From NCBI RefSeq assembly GCF_003073045.1, contig NC_037593.1:12656735-12720734 (forward strand): a stretch of 64,000 nucleotides of DNA, given 5' to 3'. Below the pieces are notes generated by a model, which was not told the DNA's origin, did no database searches, and saw only the letters and a list, made by a program, of their open reading frames with translations. Position numbers and translations under genes: made by a program. The DNA comes from Pomacea canaliculata. Taxonomy: Eukaryota > Mollusca > Gastropoda > Architaenioglossa > Ampullariidae. Positions 53,292 to 64,000 of this stretch are shown one piece after another; positions within the stretch are counted from its first letter, which is position 1; each line of letters opens with the position of its first letter.

Positions 53292-54084
53292 CATCACTGG
53301 TCGTCTGCCTGTGGAGACCACGTGCAGTGCTGCTAGCTGTTAAGGGTTACTTTAAAAAGAAAAGAAATCGTTTGTAGTCGTTGTATTTGAGAGTCGCGTT
53401 AATATTTGTTTTTACTGTTCGAGAATGAAATAGTCACTGGTTTATTATGTCTGAGTGATTGGGTGAGTCAGGGGACGGCTGTACGCTATCATCAGATGCC
53501 TCGTGGGTTTAGCGTGCTGACGTATGGCTGAAAACAGACAAACCCAGAAGGCATCAGACCCCACAGACTCACGAACTACTAACGATCGCTTTTTAGGGCT
53601 CGCCCATGCCAAAAACAATTGATGACAGCGAACGTGGAGAAAGAAGTTAATATGAGCACTTGTTTTTCTTCACAAAGCCATTTACACACACATACAGTCT
53701 TCAACGAACACACACGCACGCACAGTCATATATCCATTGAACATTATAATATTTACGACGGTCTTATACATAAAAAATAGTCCGACTCCATTCTGACTTG
53801 ACATCTTGAACCGCTTGTCCCTATCCTAGCTTACACCACCACGAACTCAAGTTAGGGGTCACGATGCGTGCGCAACGGACAGAACCGGTTTCTCGTGCAT
53901 CTCCCTGAGAAGCTTTGTTACCAAACTGTTTTCGTATGCACCCTCTGGAACTGGTTTCTTCAGGACCTCACTGAGTAACGTTTAATTTCAACCGGTTCCT
54001 CTTGTACCTCGCTCAATAACGATCTGTCTAAACAGTTTTTTGTGTACCATTCTTGATAATCTTTTCAGTCCACTAAAGACCGAT
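53292..54084. other. 3' UTR of gene G and spacer before gene H
   Basis: No canonical AATAAA was found close to the stop; AATGAA at about 53425 is a weak candidate signal. Short CA-rich stretches occur near 53680-53730. Nothing else was recognised. Confidence 0.4.
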
Positions 54085-54085
54085 T

Positions 54086-54091
54086 TATAAG
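54086..54091 (+). promoter_or_regulatory. Weak TATA-like box of EndoU-like gene H
   Basis: TATAAG in TTTATAAGAAAGG lies about 100 bases before the ATG, further upstream than in the other genes of the array. The promoter shows no clear match to F or G. Confidence 0.35.
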
Positions 54092-54189
54092 AAAGGTCGC
54101 TATCTCTCTGGGGTCAGCAGACAGCAGGCAGAGGGCACAGGCCTTATCATTAGTTGTAGCGACAGGCTCAGCGGCCGGGAGCAGCGAAC

Positions 54190-57100
54190 ATGTCCGTCCT
54201 AACGGTCGTCTTGTTGCTGACGTGCGCTATTTCATCGTATGCCCAGAAAAGTGAGAAATTATTATTTTGTAAATGCTTACGTTTTCTTAGTTCACATTGC
54301 CTCCAGCACACGAGCTTTTGTTAAAGTTCTACCCATATAGGCAAGTAAATAGCCTGGCGTCTGGGTAACTATTAACGATTACAGTAATTATTTGAATACC
54401 TGTGTAGCCTAGGAAGTTCCCCCATTACCCCTACAGTGCTGAAGGGGTAACTGACTCCTTAAAAGTTTGGAAAAGGTAAGCGAGGAAGGAAGAGGAGATG
54501 CGCACCGCCTTGCCAAGAAGGTGGCTCCAAGAAAAATGCGATCTGTAACATCTGAGTCCACTTCCAGTCAAAAGGTTACTTTAAAAAGAAAAGATTTGTC
54601 AACGTTGTATTTGACAGTCGCGTTAAAATTACTGTCTTTTCATCTCTAACCTACATATTCTCGGCTGGCAACATGAAGAGCTGTTAGTTACTTTCGCTAA
54701 GTGATTGGTTTGTAGTCCACATTCATTCATGCTTTTAATCATGTTTTTCCTACTTTATTTTCAAGTTTGATTGCTTGTCTGAGTGCGAGTGAGCTTTGGG
54801 TAAGTGGGCTTTCTGATGCCAGCAATGGTTGGTCTTGCAGGCTGCCAGGACAGGTGTTTTGACAGTTTTAACACTTCTCAGCCCTGCCAGTGTAACACAT
54901 TCTGTGAGCGCAATGAGGACTGCTGTTCAGATTTTTTTAACCTTTGCCGAGGTGAGGTTTAATGATTGTGTAGGTGGGGAGAAAGCGCGTTGAATCAATA
55001 TGTTGCTGTACAAACAAACAAACAAACAAACAAACAAAAACAGCATGCATTCACCCAGCAATGTAGCTATGTAAGTTACAAAGATAAAGTGATGAGAACG
55101 GCACAGTAATGAAGCTAATAATAATAATAGTTTTGAGACTCGCCTTCAATGATGTAGTAATGAGACTTACTGTAAGTAAACCTGCGCACTTAGAAATGTA
55201 GTTTAGAGACATACAGACAATAATACAGTAATAATATTTCCCACACAATAATGTAGCTACGAGACGATAATGTGGTTGTGGAAATTATGTACAATAATGT
55301 TTCTACTGGATTAGTATAAAATTAAAAATAAACTTTACACCTGTTATGGTTTATGTAACGGTGTTATGTTATGTCATTATGGGGCTTATATAAAATAATA
55401 TAAGATGAAACAATATCGCTATCAAAATTGCACTGAATAATTTAATGATAAGCCCGAAATTGAAATATGTCGTTCTGAGAATACTACACCCTTGAGAATA
55501 GTTGAGCCAGACAGTTTGCGGTTTTAAACCAGTTGTCTACACGAATGCCTCCAGTTTTCCCTCTTACCAACCACCAGCTTGACTGCCAACACACATAAAT
55601 GCAGGTTCAGAAAGCTGTCGTCGGATCGCCGCTGCAGATCTCGCCAGTGTAGCTCAGCTCATCTACGACGCTGACGACAACCGCGTGGACGGTGCCGCCT
55701 ACCAGCTGAACTTCCAACAGCGATATCATACAGGGGTGGATAACCCACTTCCGTGAGTTTATTTGATTTTGTTTTCTTAAATACATTTTATAATCTTACT
55801 GCTTTTGTATGCACACAGAAAAAATGTGTTCACATGGTTGACGTGTTCCTAGGTCATTGAATCCGTTATGACCTGCTGTGTCGAGCTGTATAATTATGGT
55901 AAGGTCACAGATAAGTGTAAGAATTGTCTGTCAGAGCCCTCACTTCTGGTTTCAGTAAACCGTGTAGGGGAGAGAAATGTCTTGCTCCTGAGCAGAATTT
56001 TCTAAGAAACATCAGTCCTCGGCTGAAAATACAGCCACTCCTGTAGATAGCGCCTCGCGATTGCTACTGTTACAGGTCGCGTGTGGTTTCATGAAGACGA
56101 TTACAGCAAAAATATTCGGCAAGTTGGCCACACAGATGGCGAACTCTCACTGCTTGTTAAACTTGGCAGGTTCTGTTATCGCTGAAGTGTACTGATATTG
56201 AAAACAAAAGTAAAAAGGTCAAAGATCGCTGTCACTTAGACTGGTTCTCGCGTTCATGCGACACAATAAAGTGAAGCAATAAAGACCTCAACACTATATC
56301 CCCACCCCTCATACCCGTAAATGTAAAGCTGTTCATAGATCTGCAGAGAAAGATATCTGCTCTGTTCAAGAACTGTCCAATTCCACGGGAACATATATGG
56401 CTATCTCCAGAGGTCAGTCGCACTGTCTGTCCACAACCGATGCGTAGCAACACAAAAAGCTCTTTCCAGCTGTTCGTTCCCAACAACCTTTCACCTTCTC
56501 GTTTGCACTGTTTCTGTTCTTCTGTTCCCTTCGCCCCCAGCTATTTCCCTCTTTCCTTCGCAAAAAAATATAGTGACTCAACATCAAGTACACAATCTCG
56601 TAGTCAGCATGCAGATTCCCATCATAAACTGATGACAGCCGAACGGCCCCACAGGTAGTAAACGTAAGCCGTTCAGTGTGTTATAAACTTAAACTTTATA
56701 AACCTCTGCAAAGCGTGTCCACCACCCGTTTTTGCAGCATCTGCCATTGTCTGCCGGGTGGGCACGGTTAAGTGGGGGAAAGAAACCATTTTCCAGTGTT
56801 ATAAAACGAACGTACATTTACCTTGCATACGCAGGACGCATCACAAACACACACCACTCGACGATCCCCCGCAGATGACGATGATGATGAAGAGATTTGG
56901 AGGTGAATCGAGTCGAAGAGGCACAAGTTCAGAGGAATGTCACTGAGAGAGTCACAAAGAAGATGGCGAACGCAGACCGTTCTTTTCCCGCTCACTCGGC
57001 CATTAGAGAGCAATTCCTTTTATAGATTTATATGACGTATTTTTTCTGCTTTAAATGACGTGGAACAAATGACGCACACATTGCGTCAGACACAAGACAC

Positions 57101-59552
57101 CATCTGTACACGAGACAATACGAGACTTTCCACAGCACAACTTACATCCAGCCATCGGTCCAAACAGGCTTTGAACCTCCGACCTGCAGTTCCACCAAGC
57201 TGCGGCGAGACACCTAAGTGACAAGCAAACGCCATAGTTAGTGTTTGTGTCTTCACACGTGTTCAGTGTAGTCTTGTGGCCGTTAATGTACTTAAAATAA
57301 ACACTTCTGATCTCTTTGTCTACAGATTTTTCACCCGCCTGGATGAGTCCATTTTCCAGAGGTCAACATTCGCCCTTATGTCTGCATTAGAAGACAACTT
57401 TGTGGAAAATGTAAGAAGTGCTGTTGATGATAAAGCCTTACCTGCGTCCTTCTGTGCGTCTGTGTAAGTGTGTGTAATTGTGTGTGCGTATATGTCTGTC
57501 TCATATATGTCTGTGTGTACTTTCTGTGTTAATGTGTGCATACTTGCATGCACTGTATGCTTCATGTACGGGACGATTCGTTTAAAGCTTTAAACCAAAG
57601 TGTAAATCTCTGTGTGTGGGTGGGTGTGCTGTATGTAGGTGCGTACACAGGAGACATACAACGACACTGAGTGGGCTGAGATCCAGACCTTTATTGAGGC
57701 AGTCATTAACACCAAGCCGATGACCATTGCACTAGACTTCTTATCAACTCATGGTAAGTGTTCAATCAGTTTAAAGTTTCTTTTCTGTGCGTCTAAAGTA
57801 ATTTCCCAGCAGTTTCGAAATTATCGTTTGCAAAGTTTTTTTAATTACTTTCTAAATTCGCTATGTTCTTAGTACATTTTAGTATATTTAAAGAAAACTT
57901 TAAAATAAACTGTAAACGCTTAATGGGTTTATTGTAGTTAACAGAACTTTAATGATGATGGTGATGAAGAGGAGCATAACAATAATACAGCTGAATTTGA
58001 TAGTGCATCTTCCTCACGTTAAATGTGTTGTGTGCGCTTTATTAAAATTAAAAACCTCTCTCTTCGTCTCTCGGACGTCACATACATACACATATACTGC
58101 ATACATGCACATATACACACACTGGACAGTAAGCACCATACACACACAGAGTAGAATTATATCATCCTGTAGAAGAACAGGGCATTAGACGATCAGAACT
58201 GCGTAACTACCATGATGTTGCACCTCTGTCGTAAGTTTGTCTGCCCTCCTCCATCACCACCCGTTCTATTCCCGCTCACGACCTCTTCCCATTCGCCAGG
58301 GTGCATTTCGAACAACACAGAGGCAAGGAAGGCTCTCCTCGAAGAGTTGTGGTTTAACCTTTACCCCGAAACTAGCAGCCATGTTGCCGGCAGCTCTGGG
58401 TTCGAGCATGTCTTTCTGGGTGAGCTTCAAGGTCAGACCGTTCTTGGGCTCAACAACTGGTTGGAGTACTACAAGGAAGAGAAGAGTGGAACCATTAACT
58501 ATTTGGGCTGGAGAGACTATATGACGGTATGGTTTCAGTTTCATACATCTTATGAATAAAAATAATTATATTTTAATAGGAAGACCGTCAGTCCTTCTCT
58601 GACAGACTGGACAATTTCTCAATGACGGACAATGCAGTAAATGGCACTCATGAAGAGTGATAGGAAAACAGTAACTTATGTACATCATCATTATAAATAA
58701 TACTGGCAGTAATAAAGTAACTGAGGCACCTTAAACGTGGGACTGGAATAGGGTAAAGAAGTGACAGCGAATGTTTTTAAGGATCCGAAGTAGTGAAGTG
58801 TGATTGGTACAGGCTGTATACTACGGAAGAAGGATTTGGACATGAGGATTGGTACAGGTTGTCTACTAAAGAAGTATAATTGGGACAGGAGGATTGAGAC
58901 AGGCTGTCTACTGCGAAGGGAAGACTCTAGGGTTACAGGACGAAAACCTTAGCGCGTTAAAGAAATAACTATGATATGCAATCTGTCACGTGACATAGAA
59001 CGCAAAGAAGGCCGTGATTTCAGAAAGATAAACAACCTTGGAAAGTCGACAATATGTTACTTTATCCAATACTCTCTCTCACACACACACATCTCCTTTA
59101 AACTTTTGTCACTATGACCCCATAAGAAGAAGTCACATAAGACTAGAGGACACAAAGGAAGCTGAGCATATAAAGCTTAGGTTTATTTTTAAATTAATAA
59201 ATTAATTAAAGTATTTTTTAATTTGGAGTGATTTGGATAAATTATGATTCTTGATCGTTCCTCTATCCAGAATCCAAACATCGTGTCGATCAGCTTCGTG
59301 TGGGAGTTTGCTCAAGCTCCCACCCGCTCATTTTTTGTGGGCACGAGCCCCGAGTTCGACATGGCGGTGGCCACCCTGTGCACTTTAGCGCGAACGGGCA
59401 GCCTTTGCCCTCTGACCATCAACGGCAAGTCCTTCAACTTCCAGACCGTCGGCCTTCACCACAGGCAGGAGCTGCAGATCGCCGCCGCCTATCCCATAGT
59501 TCCCCCTCACTCAGCGCCCTCCAACGCCACTGGTGAAGACCTCGTAGGCTAG
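54190..59552 (+). CDS. Somatomedin-B/EndoU-domain secreted protein H (probable pseudoenzyme)
   Basis: Seven exons, 54190-54250, 54841-54951, 55605-55752, 57326-57410, 57639-57753, 58300-58526 and 59271-59552, give 342 residues. The signal peptide MSVLTVVLLLTCAISSYA is unrelated to that of F and G. The somatomedin-B domain (CQDRCFDSFN, CQCNTFC, CCSDFFNLC) has all eight Cys. In the EndoU domain GFEHVFLGE is intact, the second catalytic His is Asn (GLNNWLEYY) and the catalytic Lys is Ala (WEFAQAPTRSFF); the Gly usually two after the Trp is also lost (WEF). Exon 6 is two codons shorter than in F and G. The tail SNATGEDLVG carries the NAT sequon. Intron 3 is about 1.6 kb and contains SINE-like DNA. 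Confidence 0.92.
57150..57240 (-). repeat. tRNA-derived SINE-like fragment in intron 3 of gene H
   Basis: Read on the - strand, CCGCAGCTTGGTGG resembles an A box and GGTCGGAGGTTCAAAGCC a B box (consensus GGTTCRANNCC). The spacing is short and no cloverleaf closes, so this is not a working tRNA. Element ends are unclear. Confidence 0.35.
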
Positions 59553-60010
59553 AACCTGGTCTGTGACAGCTAGGTTCAAATTCAGCTTGTAGAAAGAAAA
59601 ACAAGTCTAATTTTTTTAAAAGAAAATCCTCTCCGAAAATTTATTAAAGCATTAGTGATTGTCTTGGACATTTCAGAGTGAGTTTTTCTTTGATAAATTG
59701 AGGGAATGAATGAGTCAGTAAACATAAGGTCTATGAAGTCATCAAGCCTATTTTGAAACTTTTATTGAACTGACAGTCGATTCCTCCATCGTATCAACTT
59801 ATTCCAACAAAAGTGCTGTATGACGGAATACAATAAAGTTAGGACAGTAAAACAATAGAAGATGGCAAAACCCACCCTCCAATGAAACAGAACCAAGTCC
59901 AATGAACACACCGCGCAATGAATGACAAGCGACACTGCAGATTATCGGGGTAGCTCACAACTGTTCCGAAGATAATTGCCTTTGGGGAAGGGTGGGGAAG
60001 CGGGTCGGTG
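59553..60010. other. 3' UTR of gene H and spacer before gene I
   Basis: ATTAAA at 59643-59648 and AATAAA at 59832-59837 are candidate polyadenylation signals. Nothing else was recognised. Confidence 0.4.
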
Positions 60011-60015
60011 GTGGT

Positions 60016-60023
60016 TATAAAAC
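60016..60023 (+). promoter_or_regulatory. TATA box of EndoU-like gene I
   Basis: TATAAAAC lies about 95 bases before the ATG. No block shared with F or G was seen around it. Confidence 0.5.
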
Positions 60024-60117
60024 ACTTTTGCCTTGACCTTCAGTAGCTTGACACTATGTTTCGCCCCTCTGACGGTGTTTACACTACACCTGCCGCTTCC
60101 CAGCGCAAGTTGCTGTA

Positions 60118-63100
60118 ATGTACCTAACGGTTCTGTTTGCACTTTGGCTCCTGTTCTGCGTGACCCGTACACAAGGGCAAGGCAGTAAGTATTGCCCTCC
60201 GTATAATTCATGTTGATACTTTCCTGAATTTATTGATGCTTGCAATTCTCCTCTTTTCAAAAGTAATTGTAAAGTCTCTGCCAATGCCTGGATTTGTCTT
60301 TTCACAGGTTATTATAGCGTATACTGGTAATCTAAACTTTTTGGGAAGCGCTTTAAGTTTTCTTTAAAGTTTTTTATAGTTTATTTTAAAATATTTGTTT
60401 GCCCATGTTTCACAATGTGTCAACAAAGAGTATTCAGCAGATAATTTGAACTTGAGATTGACTTTTATAATATGTTTTATCTTTAATCGTGTACGCGTCC
60501 TATATTTTACACGCTTCACAAACATTGAAACTGTTATCATTTGACTCCTGATAACATCTCATAAAAATGAGTCCGATATCTTTTTGCCGGGTCCACTAAC
60601 AATAAGTTTAATCAGGCAGAATGATGAAGATAATCTCAGGCTGTATTGAATGTACCTGTGTCATCGGTCAACATATTAAAAAAAAACAAGATCAAAGTAA
60701 ATGATGGTTCTTCTCCCTGTTTGGCGTACAGGTTGTCAGAATAGATGTTTTACAAGTGAGGACTACGCCTTACCCTGCCAGTGCGACAGGTTTTGTGAGC
60801 AGTTTGAGCATTGCTGCTCGGATTTTTACGACCTTTGTCGAGGTAGGTCAGGCTGCGGATTTAATAACATAGTAGGATGTTGACGGCGATGCAAATGTAG
60901 ATGTAGATGGCACTGTACCTCTAGTGACGTTGTTTAGGTTGGTGGCAATGTCTATAGGTAGGTGGCGCTGTAAACGCGTTTGTAGTATGATGTCAGCCTT
61001 CACTTCTTCGACATGCACCAGGGGGACGAAGGCGCGTAAATGGATAGCGAAAGGGAGACAATCCGAAGATATCTAACGTTTTATTGCTGAATAACGGATT
61101 TATGAAAGGAGTGGGTGTCGAAATAGAGAATGACGACGACGAAAAGGGTGGTGTTACTGGTTAAGATAGAGTGAGAAGGATACTTCTGTATTTAATTTAA
61201 TCGCTTTTAAAGTACACATCCTCATTCCGTTCAGTGGATTAATAACAGTGCAGCCGTTAATAAATGAATTTAGCAAGATGATGGATTCTCACTTTGTAAT
61301 GTATATATCTGTCCGCCAGGGTCAGAGTCGTGCTCTCCCGTCTCTGCCTCGGAGTTGGCCAGCCTAACGCAGGACATTTACAACGCCGACAACAACCGGG
61401 TGGATGGAACACTTTACCAGCTCAACTTCCAGCATCGATATACATCGGGTGTCGACTCCCCACAGCCGTCTGTGGTTTTTTGTTCCCCCTTTTGGTTCTG
61501 CCATTTCTGTAACAATTCCGGAAATAAATATTACTATTGTTATTAGGCGTAAAATTTTAAAGCGGATAGTGATAATGAAACTAAATATTATATAAACGTA
61601 TCATCGGAACCAGTTTACTAAAAGAACACTTACAATACGCGCTCTCTCTCTCTCTCTCTCACACACACACTGAGTTTTTATTTGAGATGTTTCTGTTTCA
61701 TCAGGTTTTTCAGCCGTCTTGATGAATCCATTTTCCAGAGGCAATCCTACAGCATGGTTTCAGCCTTGGAAGATACCTACGAGAAAAGCGTATTTTTCTT
61801 TCTTTTTTTTCTATTTAGAGAGGTTTTTTTCGCCAGACATAGAATACATCCGTTACAAACAGATGTAAGATTTGCCTAGCACATAAACTAGCCCGTTAAT
61901 ACGGCGTGAAAGCTGTTAATGACTTACGTTAAGACGACATAAAACTGAATATTTTGCGCTTAGTCCTAGACCTTAAGAGAGAACCACATAATGAAGAACT
62001 AGACTGCAATAATAAAAGAAATATGAAAAGAAGTAGTAAAAACTGGTAAAATGGTGAAAACGAGAGATAGAAGCTGACATTAAGAACTTATTTCACTTGT
62101 TTATTTTTTTTAAGTTGGAAGGACTATTCGATGATGACGCAGATGATGAAATTGCCTACATTGAGAATTATGTTGAGCAGCTGATAGCGACGAATCCGAT
62201 GAGCCTAGTCCTTGATTTTCTTTCTACAAAAGGTCAGTCTTTTCTTCCTCCTTACGTAGTTATGCAATGAGTCTTCAACTTCCCACTTTCTGGCTGTTTC
62301 AAAATCTCTGGTTGTAGACTCAATACACCCAGGTTTAGGACATATCGCTTGTGCTCACCTTGGTGGTACGGGGGTGGGGAAGGGTGACACAAGGGGAACT
62401 GGGAATAAGATGCAATGATCAAGATGTACATTAATGTCTTTTTTTATTTAAGAAATATCTTCTGATCCATTTTTACATTCCAGCTTGCCTAGGTGTTTTT
62501 GTTTCTTTGTTTGTGGGTTCTTGTTGTTGTTGTTGTTGTTGTTGTTGGAGTTGGTGGTGGTGGTGGTGGTGGTGTTTTTTTGTTTATTTTGCCCAAACCC
62601 TGACAACGCGCTGCATCAATTTCTTTTGTTGTAATCTTTTCACCTTGGACCTCAACCTGTCTACAGGCTGCATCAACAGCAGCGACGACGCTCGTAAGGC
62701 GTTTATATACGAGCTGTGGTTCAACACCTACCCTCCCAACGAAGTGGACATTTCCTCCAAGTACAGGTCTGGCTTCCAACACGTGTTCCTGGGCGAGCTA
62801 AGGGGCACCACTGTCCTCGGATTCTTCAACTGGCTGACCTTTTATCTGGAGGAGATGCAAGGTCGCATCAACTACCGCGGCTGGATAGACTACATGAAGG
62901 TAAAGCGGACGAGTCATTTAGTCTAAGACAGGGAGACAACCAAGGCTTTCAACAGAGACGTGCGACCATGAATTATTTCCCTTTAATCATTCCGTCCTTT
63001 TCCCTCTATCGCCTCGTATTGTACTAAGGTTGGTTTGTTTTTTGTTTTTGCTTTTTTTTAAATTTCTTGTTTTCTGCTTTTTTTTATTTTACCGCAGTAC

Positions 63101-64000
63101 TTTTGGCAAGGAAAGGGGAGAGGATGACGAATGAGAATCGATTCATCCTCGGTTAATCTTTCGTCTCTTCACCTACTTCTCTTTGTCTTTATCTTAAGGC
63201 AGCAACCAAAAACAAACACCCGTCTTACTCCGTTGTCTTTACGAAATACTAAGGCCACGACACTTCGTCAACGTTGAGATTATTCCTGTCTTTAATGTGC
63301 TTAACTCTAGTTGTCTAGGACATACTATCTTCGCACTCCATCTTTCTTTGATCTACTTCCCTGTGACTTCTAGCATCTTTCTCCTAACCCTTTTTGCTTA
63401 TTTATTATTTTTTTTACCTTCTCCTGGTCACTAAAAAATATCTGTATATTTTTATCGTACATGGATTTGTCGGAAAAGTCAAATCAAAGAAACAGCATTT
63501 ATTTTTGAAGAAAGGATATTTTTATTGTTTGCTAGTATTTTTGTGAGTACTGCTGGGCGTATATTCTTCAGAAGTTTGAACGCACCTTGTTTCAGTCCTC
63601 ATTTTTCCTTTTTTTCACTTTTGACTACACCTTATTTAGCCATCTTACACCATTGATTTCTCTTGGTAGTTTGCTGCAGAAACCATCTCAGTTTTATTTT
63701 AAAGTAGTCCTGCTATATATATATAAGGCATTTTGTTCCGTTTGGCACTCTAAGAGCATGCCAAAAGGATAACTAAGTTGGGAGAGAATGTTGCAGATAC
63801 TGTGACTAATGCACTCCTCCGAAATATCCAAAGCAAATATTCAAACTAAATCCCCTCCCCCTTTTCTTTTTCCTTTGTCGTCAGAACCCTAGCATGGTGT
63901 CCGTCAGCTTCGACTGGCTCGGTATCCAGGCTCCTATTCGCTCTTTCTTCGTGGGTGTGAGTCCCGAGTTCGACATGGCCCTAGCTACTGTCTGCGCTCT
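60118..64000 (+). CDS. Somatomedin-B/EndoU-domain secreted protein I (cut by window end)
   Basis: Seven exons, the last incomplete: 60118-60184, 60732-60842, 61320-61467, 61705-61789, 62115-62232, 62667-62899 and 63885-64000 (292 complete codons seen). Phases match F-H. The signal peptide is MYLTVLFALWLLFCVTRTQG. The somatomedin-B domain has all eight Cys (CQNRCF, CQCDRFC, CCSDFYDLC). This is the most divergent copy: the first catalytic motif is GFQHVFLGE (Glu to Gln, His kept), the second His is Phe (GFFNWLTFY), and the catalytic Lys is Ala (WLGIQAPIRSFF). Exon 5 has one extra codon and an acidic stretch (FDDDADDE). Two donors are weak (GTCTGT after exon 3, GTATTT after exon 4), yet splicing there restores frames that match the paralogs exactly. 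Confidence 0.85.
61645..61670 (+). repeat. (CT)n(AC)n microsatellite
   Basis: A short CT run followed by AC units in intron 3 of gene I, about 35 bases before the exon 4 acceptor. Confidence 0.85.
62520..62577 (+). repeat. (TTG)n/(GGT)n trinucleotide tract
   Basis: TTG units followed by GGT units in intron 5 of gene I. They cause Cys/Trp-rich frames that are not coding. Confidence 0.9.

Overview
The window looks like nuclear DNA of a mollusc, most likely a gastropod. Every gene is split by GT-AG introns, the intergenic DNA is AT-rich and full of microsatellites and worn retroelement pieces, and the gene families (secreted chymotrypsin-like proteases, somatomedin-B/EndoU proteins, an ependymin-related protein) are typical of lophotrochozoan tandem expansions. 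The species assignment is inference; the intron-exon structures were worked out by hand from reading frame, splice sites and matching phases.

Layout. (1) 475-7124, + strand: the 3' two-thirds of the V-ATPase subunit H gene (8 exons, long 3' UTR). (2) 8170-9542, - strand: four exons of an ependymin-related secreted protein; its first exon was not found. (3) 13038-40545, + strand: five tandem S1-family serine proteases. A and B (13097-16184, 17347-21435) form one pair; C, D and E (24087-26392, 31106-33531, 37237-40397) form a much younger trio. Each has six coding exons with the same phases, and the His/Asp/Ser triad is intact in all five. (4) 42143-64000, + strand: four tandem genes F-I (42210-45835, 48754-53291, 54190-59552, 60118-window end), each coding for a signal peptide, one somatomedin-B domain and an EndoU/XendoU/PP11-type domain, in seven coding exons with identical phases. 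The last is cut by the window edge. Each array gene has a TATA-type box close upstream.

Main points. The EndoU domains keep the first catalytic His, but all four have replaced the second catalytic His (Asn, or Phe in the last gene) and the catalytic Lys (Ala). The whole array therefore looks like a family of secreted EndoU pseudoenzymes joined to a cystine-knot adhesion or binding domain. Four of the five proteases (A, C, D, E) have a Leu or Trp, not Arg/Lys, before the Ile-Val new N-terminus, together with a Ser189-type pocket, which suggests activation by chymotrypsin-like relatives rather than by trypsin; protease B is a divergent paralog with an altered new N-terminus. Protease C is a mosaic: its 5' half matches D and its 3' half matches E, introns included, which points to gene conversion or unequal crossing-over.

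Both arrays encode small secreted proteins, so co-expression in a digestive or reproductive gland is plausible, but nothing in the sequence proves it. No CRISPR array, complete mobile element or rRNA gene was seen.
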